Of a stretch of DNA of 64,000 nucleotides, positions 36,654 through 48,900 are shown piece by piece; within the stretch, counting starts at the first letter, position 1, and each line of letters begins with the position of its first letter. The position numbers and the translations under genes were made by a program. The notes below the pieces were generated by a model, which worked only from the letters and a program-made list of their open reading frames with translations, did not search any database and was not told where the DNA came from. Source of the DNA: Typha latifolia (lineage: Eukaryota; Streptophyta; Magnoliopsida; Poales; Typhaceae); contig CM034101.1 of NCBI GenBank assembly GCA_019914945.1, positions 17,557,188 to 17,621,187 of the forward strand, read 5' to 3'.

Positions 36654-39600
36654 ATGGCGACGAGCGTGCGGTGGCATCATCCCCTCTTCCTTAACCCCCA
36701 CCGCCGTCTCACCCACCACTCGCCGCCGCTGTCTCTATCCGTCCGAGCATTTCGCCGTAGTGACTTCGATGGCTTCGCGCGCCGCGTCGCCTCCGGCGAG
36801 GCCCTGCGCGATGCGTGGCGGCGCGCCAACGATGGCGTCGAGCAGCTCGCCTTCGAGGCGCGACGAACCGCCGAACGACTCGACCGACGGTTCTCGCTAT
36901 CCCGCCGGTTCGACTCCGCTACCCGCGCAGCCGTTGCACGTGCGCGGGAGCTTGATGTCGAGCTAGGGATCGGACGGCGATTTCGATCCTTCTCCGTTGA
37001 TTTCTCTCGTAATTGGCCTAGGGTTCGATATTATCTCTCTCTCTATTTTATACTCCTTTTCTCTTCCTTTCTTCCGTATTAAAGGCTTTAAATTTCTCAC
37101 TGTTTCTCCACTTCATATTTCGCAATCGCAGTACAGGAAGGAGCTGAACGGTTTTCTTGAAACACCGCTCGGAAGAGGGTTAGTTGTGAGTTCTTTCTAC
37201 GTCCTCCATTGCTGATTTTTGTTTTTATTTTTGAATGCTTGGTTGATTCTTGAAATTTTCCGGTTGATGCGTTGCGTGTTACAATTTGTGGGAGTTGTAA
37301 TTGATGTAGATGGGGACCTGTAGATTAGTCAGTTGTCATTGCGTGTTACAATTATTATTCAGTTCATGTGCCTTGTAGTGTGAAGAGGAAATTGAAGGCT
37401 TGAAGTGTTGGTTACTTTGGGCTCCCCATCTTTTAGTCAATTAATTCAGTGGTAAACCAGTTGTTCAGTAAAAGAAGGATCTTTACAATTTGATTCACAT
37501 AACAAATCAGCCATACTAGGAAATTCTACTGACACTGGCATATCATGCTGTTTTCCTGCTGGAAATTAGAAAATGATGTGGAAAGTATGAATATTTAAAA
37601 TCTAAGAACTTCAACATCAGGTCCTCTTACTTTGCGTGATAATTTTTTTCTTCGCTTAGTATTTGATTTAATATAATGCTATGTCAACGTGCTTATCTTA
37701 CTACATACTTGCAGACCATCTTTTTCGTTTGGTTTGTACTATCCGGTTGGCTGTTTAGGTTCTTCATTTTGGCTACATGGGTACTGCCATTTGCTTCTCC
37801 TCTTCTCATTGGAACATTTGCTAAGTGGTAAACCGGTTGTTCAGTAAAAGAAGGATCTTTACAATTTGATTCACATAACAAATCAGCCATACTAGGAAAT
37901 TCTCCTGATACTGGCATATCATGTTGTTTTCCTACTGAAAATTAGAAAATGATGTGGAAAGTATGAATATTTGATCTAAGAACTTCTACATCGGGTCCTC
38001 TTAATAAGGGTACTTTGTTGATGGACAATTGCAACTTTGCAAAGAGGTGAAATACTCTTAGTTTGCGTGATAATTGTTTTCTTTGCTTAGTATTTGATTT
38101 AATATAATGCCATGTCAATGTGCTTATCTTACTACATACTTGCAGACCATCTTTTTCGTTTGGTTTGTACTATCCGGTTGGCTGTTTAGGTTCTTCATTT
38201 TGGCTACATGGGTACTGCCATTTGCTGCTCCTCTTCTCATTGGAACATTTGCTAATAATTTTGCTATTGAGGTATGCTTTTATGCTCTAAAATAGAATTA
38301 TTTTACTTGTCGTGCAATTTTCTTTAATTTTTATTTATCTTCACTTCTTTAAGTTTCTAGGAATGCTTTGGTAATGATGCAGACAACATTTATATATTTC
38401 ATATGCACTATATAGCCCTTGTTTTTATTGTCAAATTATGGTGGATTTGCTATTGTTATTTTTTCATAAGAATGTTCTATCATTTCCTTGGTATGCCCTA
38501 ATATGCTTGCCACAACTGCTCCCCATTCTGATACTTATTTTGTCCTACTGTGTCTCACATTTAGTTGAGTCTTGTAATTTGATCAGATTGCAATATAGTA
38601 ACTATATCTGATGAATTTCGCTTCTAATGTTTATTTAATTCCTTGATGAAATTGAAACCACTGACCCAGAGTACCAATTAAGATACTTTTTTGTTTTGTT
38701 TTTGGTTTGAATCAAACCAATTATAGGAGAGTTGACAAACTTGGTGAGAATAAGTATTGGAGGGAACATACAGTTGCACACTCTTTACTTCCCTGCTGAT
38801 CTTGAGCTTCCCAGCCTCTATTATGCTGTGCACAATGTCGACTAAAGTATCTTGACTGCTGTTGCCTATTCACATAATTTGAATCACTGGACTAAGAGAC
38901 CATGAAATTGATCATCTTATAGCCATAGTATTATTAGCAACATAAGGAAGAGTTCTGATTTAGCTTTTAACTGAGGCTAACATGAACTTAGCATCAATCA
39001 AGATGTGAGATGGGCATTATGTCTCTTTGTTTCTTGGTTATTAGATGTTTTTGCTGAAGATGTTGCAGTCTTGACATACAAATTAAGAAAGAAATTTGGG
39101 GCAGTGATTCTGGACAAATAGGTATGGTGGTCGCACACCTTCATCAGTAGAGACCTATGGGATAAGAACATGACAAGGGTACCACACTTCCATCTAGGAG
39201 TATGAATGTTATTCTAGTACGGGAAGTCCTTCTCTTTGCAATCAACTAAACTTTTTGGTCTTATCTATGGTCTTTACTTCTTTTTTTCTGTCTTCTATTT
39301 AATATATCGGTCCATTAGATTTTTGATAAGCAAAAGGACTTCCTCGTTGATATCCAAATACGAGATGCCATAAAACTTCTCATCATATCTTCTTCATCCT
39401 GCCAATAGTAGTTGGCACCTTTTGGTAACATGAGTAATTACTTCTAAGTAATTTAACACTATTGGTCTATATTGGAATTTTTTTAATGAAAATGTGCAAC
39501 TTAAATAAGAAATGATTGTCTGCAGTAAGCTTTCAGAACTAGGCTGCTCCAGTGCTGCATTTTTAAATCGTTATGTTTAAAAGAGCTTGTCACACAGTAG

Positions 39601-40211
39601 TTCCATGGGGATACTTTTAAGATTGTTTTCAGACTTGTATCGATTAATGAGAATGCTGAATGCTGAATGCTGAATGCTGAATGCTGAATGCTGAATGCTG
39701 TTACACTTTTCTCTTTCTGATCGAAAAAGAGGAAAAAAGAATCTGCTCCTGATTCTAAAAAAACAAAGTATAATTTCCTATTAAATGCAGTGCATATTTA
39801 CAAGTGACAGATTTCAAGTTCAACTTTTTATGTGTAGTAACTCATCTTTTACCGTCGTGTCTAATTTGTAATACGATGTTGGTATTAGCTATCACAGCAG
39901 AGCAAATTTTATGTTATTATACAGCAGCATTAAACTATACTGTTTTTCAGTCAAACTTAAGTTGGACAAATCAAACTGATTCCTTCCTGTATCAGGAGTT
40001 CATGACTGTTTGATTATGTGGTTCTTCTGTCTTTCAGGGAACTTGCCCTGCCTGTAAGAGGCGGTTTGTGGGCTATCGCAACCAGGTAATTCGTTGCACG
40101 AGTTGCCAAAACATTGTATGGCAACCAAAAGACAACTTCAGAGGAGGTGGCAGTTCTTCTGCGAAACGTTCTGATCAGGATATCATTGATATTGAGATCG
40201 AGGAAAAATAA
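36654..40211 (+). CDS. Membrane protein with C-terminal four-cysteine zinc ribbon, probably organelle-targeted
   Basis: I do not recognise a named gene. The exons are 36654-37022, 37132-37185, 38146-38271 and 40038-40211, giving 240 residues. The N-terminus (MATSVRWHHPLFLNPHRRL) is rich in S, R, H and L and lacks acidic residues, like a chloroplast or mitochondrial transit peptide. Residues about 45-120 are arginine- and alanine-rich and likely helical. Exon 3 encodes one or two membrane spans (TIFFVWFVLSGWLFRFFILATW and the stretch after it). The last exon has two CXXC pairs (C186/C189 and C203/C206) in GTCPACKRRF...RCTSCQNIVWQP, a zinc-ribbon arrangement, then an acidic end (DIIDIEIEEK). 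A tandem duplication puts a second, truncated copy of exon 3 at 37715-37819; it lacks the proper 3' part and would break the frame if used. The function is unknown. Confidence 0.75.
37448..38254. repeat. Tandem duplication of intron 2 and most of exon 3
   Basis: Unit 1 at 37448-37823 and unit 2 at 37824-38254 are near-identical from AGTGGTAAACC to GGAACATTTGCTA. Unit 2 carries about 55 extra bases near 38000-38060. The duplication breakpoint falls inside exon 3. Confidence 0.93.
37715..37819 (+). other. Truncated duplicate of exon 3 (decoy exon)
   Basis: Keeps the acceptor (ACTTGCAG) and the first ~110 bases of exon 3, almost identical to 38146-38250, but joins duplicated intron sequence before the last six codons. 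The frame meets TAA two codons after the junction. A cryptic donor (TG|GTAAAC) just there would give a frameshift if this copy were spliced to the full exon. Confidence 0.8.
39651..39700. repeat. Seven copies of the 7-mer GAATGCT
   Basis: Perfect head-to-tail heptamer array in intron 3 of the zinc-ribbon membrane protein gene. Confidence 0.97.
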
Positions 40212-40981
40212 GACAAAAAATGAGAAAATGACGCCCACGCCCAACATCCTGATGCTGCTCAACTAGAATAATGAGCAGAAACTCAAGTTATGAAGAATGT
40301 CAAGAAGTTGAGAGTTGTGTATCTTACCAGTTTAGGCTCGCAAAGTTGTCCCTCGTGTTCCTATTGTACATGAAAGCTTACATATATTTATTTTTAATAT
40401 TCTGTATAACCTTCTATTCAGGCTAGATATATTGAAAATTTTGCGCAGCTTTTCACATTTTTTTAGGTGGCAGCAGATATGCTCATATACACACATGATG
40501 CACATTTTAGTTTGAAGGAGCTTTTTCCATCATCTGCAACTTGATTTAAAAATTATAGTTACAATTTAATCTGGATCATTGTGGGTTAGGTGCTTTAGTT
40601 TGAAATGCATAAAATAAGTCAAATTTTTTATGCTACACACAAGAAAATGTGTCAAAGCTTAAAGTTAGACAATAGTGTTTTATTTTCTTGTTTATTATAA
40701 GAAAAGGTCAGGGGTCCAATTTGGTATTTACTGAACTTGAAAGATTCTAATGGAAAAATCGCACAAATGTAGGGCCTTATAAGAAAATTTCCCTTTAAAA
40801 ATCCGAATTGGGTTGGGACTAGGGAGCACATGAAACAAGCTGCATATGGCTGGCTACATGAGGCATCCCAAAACCGCTTGGGAATTCTCTCGAACATCTG
40901 GGCTGCCTTCAACGCTGCAAATAAAAGGAGAGATTCCACACCGCCACACTAACAGCCCCCTTTTCTTGGCTCGTCGCGTCT
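40212..40981. other. Intergenic region, no gene seen
   Basis: 3'UTR of the zinc-ribbon gene followed by the promoter of the Man1/Src1-domain gene; AAATAAAAGG at about 40919 is a weak TATA candidate. Confidence 0.5.
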
Positions 40982-43900
40982 ATGTCGTCCGTGGCGAAGA
41001 AGCGGGCGAAGAAGGCAAGGTCGGGAGAGTCCTCTACGCCGCTTCGGATCTTCAGAGAGCCATCTCCATCTCTCTTCCCTTCGAAGGAGGAGCTCCTCAA
41101 GCTCGTCGCTGTGCTCGCCATCGCCGCCTCCGTTGCCGTTGCTTGCAACTACGCCGCCGTCTTCGTCAGTCGCCACAAGCCGAAACCCTTCTGCGATAGC
41201 GGTCAAGATTCTTTTGACGCCCTCAATTCCGGTGACCGTTTGCCTTATATTTTCACTCTCCTTTTCTTCTTTTTTAGGAACGATCGCATGATTATGAGTT
41301 GATTTGTTTCAATTCAATTTCTTCACTGATAGTTGAACTAATCTTTTTTTTTTAAGCGGGACTCGTATTGTTTTTAAACACGTTGCTTTGATGTTCGATT
41401 GTACAATTTCGTACTCTACTTCTCTCCGGTGTCATAACTTTCCTGGCGTGATAGTTGGAAAACTTTACAGTAATCTCTCGACTTCATTAATATTTTAGCT
41501 TATTATTGTATTCTAACATTGTTCTTGGAAACGTATCTTGTTCTTTTGTAGCTAAACTTTATTAAAAGAATTAGTATGGATATTTGGTGAAATTTAAGCA
41601 GTAATAATGCAGGGTAAAAGGCCATCTCACTGAGAATAGTGAAAAAGAGAACAAGTTAGAAATAGGAAGGCACGTCTCTTATTTTCCACTCCCGTTTCAT
41701 CTGTTAATTTTCTAGAAGCAAGCAAGCTAATTGTCAGCTATGCCATGTTTTCTGACCTTCCTTTTCATGATTTTTGGTAAATGAATATATTTTATGGAAA
41801 CTTATATCTAGGCTAAATCACACGTAGTGCAATTCTTTCTTCCTTTCCACTTAGCATATAGCTTGCGAATGTGGTATTCACTCAAGGTTTTGTTACTTCT
41901 GCTTTTCTTTTTCATATCCTTCGCTCTTCCAAACCGTCTGGCTCAGTCATTATCACGTGTATTACTACAGGTTTTTGTGAACCTTGCCCTGACAATGGGA
42001 GATGCTATGAACGCAAGTTGGAGTGTTTTCATGGATATAAAAAACATGGAAGGATATGTATAGAAGATGGAGCTGTTAATAAGATGGCTAGGAGACTTGT
42101 ATGTCTATATATTTTTCTTTCAGTTGGAAAGACTTGATTATTGATTTGAGACATTATGAAACTCTTCTTCTTTCATGCATTGAACAACACTATCCTCTGC
42201 AAATGCAGTCAGATTTGCTAGAGAGGATCATATGTGATGCATACACGCGGGTTTTATGCGATGAAGCTGGAAAAATCTGGGTCTGTTATCATGACCAACC
42301 TCGTGGTTTTCTTGCGACTTGTATGTAGAAATTTCTGGTATAGAATTATTCTTGTGGTTATTTGAGTAGGAAGTCAATTTGGCAGACATGAGACAAGCTA
42401 TATCATATCTTTTGTGTGGTCTTTTCAGTTTCAAGAGGTTGATATTACAAAGATACTTGATGAAGAAACGGCCAAGGAATTTGGTGGCTTAAAAGATGAT
42501 GGCCTCAAGTTGGCAAAATTTAAGGCAAGAGAGACTGCAGATAGCTTTTTCGAGACCAGGGCAATTGCCGATGGGTATGTAGTTCTTCCAATTTCTTTCA
42601 GGTCTGTGCCAGGCTTCTCAGATTTCTTCTAAGTCTCTTGTTTCTTCCACTTCTCATCTAATAGGAGCAAGGAGTATAAATGTCCAGAGTTGGTAGCAGA
42701 ACTGCATAAGCCCCTCAGTTGTCGCATCCGTCAATGGATCTACAGAAACATTCTCCTTGTGATAACAGTTTCTGGTGTGGTATGTTGCTTAAACTAATCT
42801 TATTAAGTCTAACTTTACCCCAGACTTAGCTGATATGAAAAAGCTCACAGTTTTCAGGGTTATTATGGTTTTTATGGGGCATCCATCAGAGACAAGCTCT
42901 CGCAGACAGAGCCGAGATACTATACCAGCAGGTACATCAATCTTGATTTCTCCAAGATCATGATATGTCTTCATCATATTGAGCTGCTGGGCAGAGTGTT
43001 TTCCTTTTATGTTTCACAAATTTCTTTCTTTTTTCTAGAGATTTTGTAACTCCCCAGACTTCTATCTCCTACTAACTTCTGACTTCTAAGGTAGATTCTG
43101 TCACACTTTTTATCCTATGTTCTATTTTAAATTAGATTGCCCCTTCATGATAACCTCTCCATCATTTATATGTAATTCCCATTAAGTGCTTCATCTCTTC
43201 ATGCACCACTCCTCATGCTTCTAGACTTGGTCTCGTTTGTTGTCAAAGATCCATGTCTTCGCCTAGTTAAAGGATTTGATGCGGGGGGGGTGGTCAAGAA
43301 GTTCTTCCTCTAAGGTCTAAGCACATCATAATGACACTAAACCACTGGAAGAGAATCAGTACCAAATATCCGTTTTTAGAGGTTGGAGAGAGAGAAATTA
43401 TTCTCATAGGCATAAGATATATCCTTGAAGCATAGGGACCCTAGATGTCTATTGAGAATGCTTGTCTATGGGCGTCAAGCCTTCAACTGTTCTTACCATT
43501 CCTTCGACGGTGTGAAAATTATTAGGTGAACATAACTTCTGTGCTGCTTGAGATTTTCATGTGTCAGTGTGTGACAACCGAGCATAATACACCTTTCCTG
43601 GTGATTTTACTACTTTTGCTGATAAGCTGTATGTATAATGCAACAACACAATCTGAACTCTTTAAACTATGTCAAGTGCAAGTTTGAGAACTTCATGCAC
43701 AAGTGGATGTGAAGGTACAAAAAGTGTGATAATGGATATCCGTATATTTATTGCATATATCCAGCTATAAGGAATTTTAGCATTGGAAAATGTGATTCTT
43801 TTCCATTCACTTCTTTGTGTTCTGTATGAAATCATTATTTTCGTACGTCGTGGTTTATGTCACTTCAATAGGTCTGTGAAATCCTTGAAGATAATGCAAT

Positions 43901-45109
43901 AAATGTTAAGGCTGGAATCCATGAAGGAGAACCTTGGGTGGTCGCTTCTTGGTTAAGAGATCATCTACTCTCTCCAAGGGAAAGAAAGAATGTTACATTG
44001 TGGAAGAAGGTAATTTTCTCAATTGGGCTATTTTTCTGTTGGCTTTTGATGAATTTCATCACTCTCTACTCGTCTCGCTGAAAAAGATTTGGAATTATGT
44101 TCTATACTATGAGTCATCTGTGGATGTTATGCTGCCACCTTGGTAATCTGCATTAAATTCTTAATTGAGAGAAGATTGTAAATATAATCTTAGGTGCATA
44201 AATGTGTTCATATTTCTTGTTAACATAATCTTCTGTGAGCTATACTAATACTCTCAAACATAGGTTGAAGAATTGCTACAGGAAGATTCTCGCATTGATC
44301 AATACCCAAAGTTGATCAAGGGAGAGTCAAAGACTGTTATGCACTGGCAAGGTATATCTTCTGTTCCTAATTCATTTCTTGAGGTACTTTTGAGGCATTT
44401 TAGAGACATTTCGTAATTATGTAGCTGCATTGCTTTGGAAGAATCTGCTTTCATGCTATAGGTTACTATGCAATATGACAGTTTCATCTCCTTGTCGATT
44501 ATTAAATGATAACTCTGTAATAGTACCTAGGTGAAATAGGCCACGGGATTTGCATTTCTTTTGAGTTATGAGTCTAAAGGCACGCGAAGATGATTTCTGG
44601 TGCTAAGACAATCTGCTCCTTACATCTAAGATACAATTTACTGTATGCTTTTGATGGTACACAGTTACGCAACAACTTATCAATGTTTTACTGCAGTGCA
44701 GTATAATAAACTGCTCTCTAATCTCCACACCTAAGATAAATTTACTGCATGCAGTATAAAAAAATGGAGGCCTTCTAACTAAATAGAAGCAGGTCATCTG
44801 CTCATATTTACTGCAGTCAGTATGTAGTATATACCACAGCATTTATCTGTTTTTTTAGGTAATACCACAGGATATATCTATTGAAAGCTGTTCTTTTACA
44901 TGATCCTAGAGTTGCATTCCTTCTCTAGAACTCTCCTCTAACATAGCTTCAAATGATTTGGCAAATACTTGTCTACTGCAGTTGATGGCTCACTCAGCGC
45001 AAAGATTAAACAGATGGGAATTGCAAAGAAACCAAAACTCGTCAACCACGCAGATGTAGCTTCTAGTTGCAAAATGATTGCTAAGCTGAGTGACCCTCAA
45101 TTTTCATAG
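40982..45109 (+). CDS. Man1/Src1 C-terminal (MSC) domain protein
   Basis: Matches the plant family with a Man1-Src1p C-terminal domain, related to LEM/HEH inner nuclear membrane proteins of animals and fungi. The exons are 40982-41231, 41971-42098, 42209-42280, 42429-42574, 42665-42774, 42858-42931, 43872-44009, 44264-44351 and 44982-45109, giving 377 residues. A basic N-terminus (KKRAKKAR) precedes span 1 (about 38-62). The cysteine-rich luminal part follows (GFCEPCPDNGRCYERKLEC), then span 2 (about 223-244) and the MSC domain with EPWVVASWLRDHLLSPRERK, as expected. Exon 5 must end at the donor TCTG|GTGTGG (42774) for the frame to continue into LLWFLWGIHQRQ; the better-looking donor five bases later shifts the frame. 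The plant family lacks the LEM domain, and none is visible here. Confidence 0.87.
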
Positions 45110-45989
45110 TGTTGACAATTAAATGAGACTCACTCTGCAGTCAATCCCTGAAGGCTTCTAAAATTATGTTTCTGGCCAGCATTCATCCTTTTATTTTTGG
45201 TGATGCTGTATATCATTGTTACATAGTGCTGTTGTGTGATTATGAATTGCCGGTTTTATGTTTGTCCAGTAAATATCATACTGTACCTGGATGCTTATTC
45301 GTTAGATGGATTAAGGTGCTTTATGTATCACAATTTAATCTCGAGCAGGTAGAAGTCAAACTCTTTTTATTTCACACTAAGCCTACAAGCTTATTGGTTA
45401 GATAAGGTTCCATTTTTGCTTAACTCGGTGGAGATAGATTGCAAACGGCACGCGGATAACTTCACTATGGATTAGATCACTGATAATTGTAATACGTATG
45501 CCAAGATTTTCAATTCGGTAAAAGCCAAGGAGCAAGCCTCGGTTATATATGTATATATATACCCTAACGAGCCATAAGTAGGTATATATCAAGCCTGTTT
45601 TATGCGACTCCCAGCGCAAAGCAAATAATTAACCTCAACCTTCATTTTTTACGAATCTTCATCTATATTTTAGTATTATAAATTTAAAAGGTTAAAAAAG
45701 TAATTGCCCTTTTTTTAGTAAAAAAAAAAAGTTAACTTACTGGTCACGTGACTAAAAGGTCCTGTACCTGTCCGTTGAACCTTTGCCGCGTTGAGCATCA
45801 CGTGCATTCATTTAAGCGGGAAACTTTTCTTATTTATTTATTTATTTATTTATTTGTATTCTCATCCTTTCTCCACTCTTAACATTCTCCTGCTGCCCTT
45901 CCATTCTCTTCTTGGCGATCCCCGTCGTCTCTTCCCGCTTCCCGCTTCCTGAATCCCAGAAACCCTCACATCTCACTATAATCTCTCCC
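45110..45989. other. Intergenic region and promoter of DNA2
   Basis: 3'UTR of the Man1/Src1-domain gene, a TA-rich stretch near 45545-45562, and a (TTTA)n tetranucleotide run at about 45831-45855. CT-rich leader from about 45870. Confidence 0.6.
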
Positions 45990-48900
45990 ATGGCTCCAAG
46001 AAAGCGCTCCTCCACCTCCTCCTCCTCTACCTCAAGAAAACCAAACCAGAGTCACCAACCCTCTCAGCCCTCCAAGTTCGGGATCCAGCACTTCTTCGAG
46101 CGCCACTCCCAAGCCGCCGCTTCCGCTGCCTCTCAAAAACATAACCCTAACTCTACCCCTACCGCTCACCCTAACGATCCGACCCCTCCAAACCCTAGTT
46201 CTTTTCCTCCTCGGATCTTGCCTTCCCCAGCTGAGCCCCCTCAACCCGCCGCTATTGCCGAAGAGACATTCTCCGAGATCTCGCCTGAGTTATCCAAATC
46301 GTCTCCTCTCAAGAAATTCAAATTCTCTCCCGGGATGGTGCGCACTTCCTCCGTCTCTTCCACTCTCCGTGCTTCAAAATTTGGTCCTTTTGTTTCTTGA
46401 CCTGTTTAATCTTCCGGTTTTTTGATTCAGCTGATCAAGCAGAGCCAGGACGATGGGGGAGACGAGGTCACTTGGAAGATCTCTCCTGTGAACGAGCGGC
46501 TGCGATCGCTAAGCTCGAAACAACTGCCAGGGATGACGGGATTGTTCTCTGAGAAGTCGAGGCCAAATGGTATTACGTTTCATCCGTGTTCCAGGAAGGA
46601 GGTCAGTTTTATTGACGGCTTCGTTTCTCGTTTGCAATGTTTGGTTGTTTATCTCTTTCTTCTTTACTCTGTGATGCAGAAGAATTCTTCTTCGATAGGA
46701 AATGTTGAAAGATGGCTCTGTTCGCCGGGCACTGCAGTGCCTATGACATCGTCAAGAAGGGTCTCTTATCAAGGTTCAGAGATTTATGACGGTCAGGGGA
46801 GTAATTATGATGTGAAGACTGATGGTGTGGTGGACTTGCAGAGCCCATTTCGGACACCCCCCTCTTTGTCTTATGGTTCCGATGAGGTAGTGACGATCAT
46901 GATCCATAAGGTTTCCTATCCCATTATAGGTTTCTGGTTCATATGGAATCATGAACTTGGTCGACTAGTTGATATGTGATATGTCAGACCTAACAGTTTT
47001 TATTATAGGTCACAATTAATGGGTTTAATTGCAATGGGGAACAAGACCATGATGGTTTGTGGCACCACAGGAAGGTTAAAGGGGCTTACTCTTACATCCA
47101 AAAAGTCTTAACATTTCTTTACAGTTTTATCTTAACAATGATATACATAAATTTCTGATGATGATTCCTTTTCAGGCGTTACTTGAGCTTCTAGATCAAG
47201 TGGAAGATGCAATTACAGAAGAACCTTTACCTGATGATCTAAAGCATTGTGGAAAGCGTGGTGCTACTGGGGACAAGATACAGAATGAATATGGTCTTGC
47301 TGAAACAAGTTCAGTAGATACTTCCCCTGGGAAGCTGTATACCGCTCCACCTTATGATACTTTTCTTGTCTTGGAGGTCTGATTCTTCTTCCTTATGAAA
47401 GTCCAGCGCATTTTGCTGTCTAAGGATACTACCTGTGCCCTCCTTGTCAGGTGTCGGAAAAGCATAGTAATGTAGATTCATCATGTGGTCGCTCTCCTAT
47501 CAAGGTGCCTTGGCATTTGTAGTATAATTGTATCTGATATTTAATCTTCTCTTGTGTTGCACCAGTATAATGGTTTATTATGATATAGGTGTTGCGCTTA
47601 TTGAATGAACAAAGTGGGAGTGAACAGGCTTTGCATCTGTATGATGAGTGGTAAGTATGAACTTGCATAGTTTCAGTTCTCTACTTTCTTCAGTGCTGAA
47701 TAATGCGAGAAAATTGTGGAAGTAATGGACTTATGGTAAATTATAGCTAGGGACTTATGTAGTGTACTTGACGCAGACTACTGACTATTGAGTAGCTGCA
47801 GAATGCATCTGAAGTCCTACTGACAGACTATCTGAAGCAATCTAACTAAAATATCTAAGAAACTATATGCATCTCTCTCATTTTCTTTTCATTCAAAATG
47901 CAGCATTTTGTTATCTGAATTAAAATATAATGATATATTTCCTGACATTATGCTGTTTAGGTTCTATAGTTGTGTTGGACCTGGTGATACTATAAATGTC
48001 ATTGGAGAATTTGATGACCAAGGGAAGTGCATTGTCGATCGTAATGAAAATCTTATTGTTCTTCATCCTGACATACTTATTTCTGGAACACGGGTTAGTA
48101 TTCCTTTGTATTGATTGAAGAATTATTTCATGGTTGAGTTTATGGGTTGAGACTGATAACTTTGGTAGTCAAACATCCTTACTGTTTGATACTTTTAACT
48201 GAATGTCACCTAGTATGACTGGAAAGTCACTTTTTCTTCCCAATTTAAAGGTTGTTAACGAGCTAATTATCTCAGGTTGCTTCTAGCTTCAGTTGTCCAA
48301 GAAGGGCCGTTCTTGATGAGAGACTAAGAAGCACTGAACATTCAATCAGTGCTTTAATCGGTACCTTGCTTCATCAGATCTTTCAGGTTTATTGAAACAT
48401 GACATTTATCAGGCTTTGATTCGTCGTTACACATTTCTTCTGGTTGGTTGGGATGGTGATAGTTCGCCCTAAGTATGCTAAACAGTTATAGATGTTTCTA
48501 CAGGCTGGACTCCTCAAGGGTCTGCCGCCTTCAAGACAATTTCTTGAAGAGCATGCAAGAGAAGTGCTTCAGAAAAACATTGAGAGTCTGTACGCAAGTG
48601 GAGGTGGAATATCTTTCTAAGCCTTCTTACTGTTGATCTTGCACATTATCAGCCTTTAATAGGATGCGTTATAGTTGGTAAAATTTTTCTTTGAAATGTT
48701 GAATGTTCTTTTCCTTTATAAATTGTCAGATATTCTGCTTTACACTTGGTATGGACCCTGTGATTGTGCATTTGTGCATGCTAATTTTTTGGTTTTAGCA
48801 GATTACAAATGCTTTTACTTTTGGTGCAGCAAATCAAAAGGACATATATTCAACACTTATTGCCGCGATTCCTCGAATGTTAAATTGGCTCAATTGCTTT

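Noticed and set aside
44600..44850. MITE suspected from repeated TTTACTGCATGCAGTATA-like words in intron 8 of the Man1/Src1 gene
   Set aside because: No terminal inverted repeats or target duplications could be defined.
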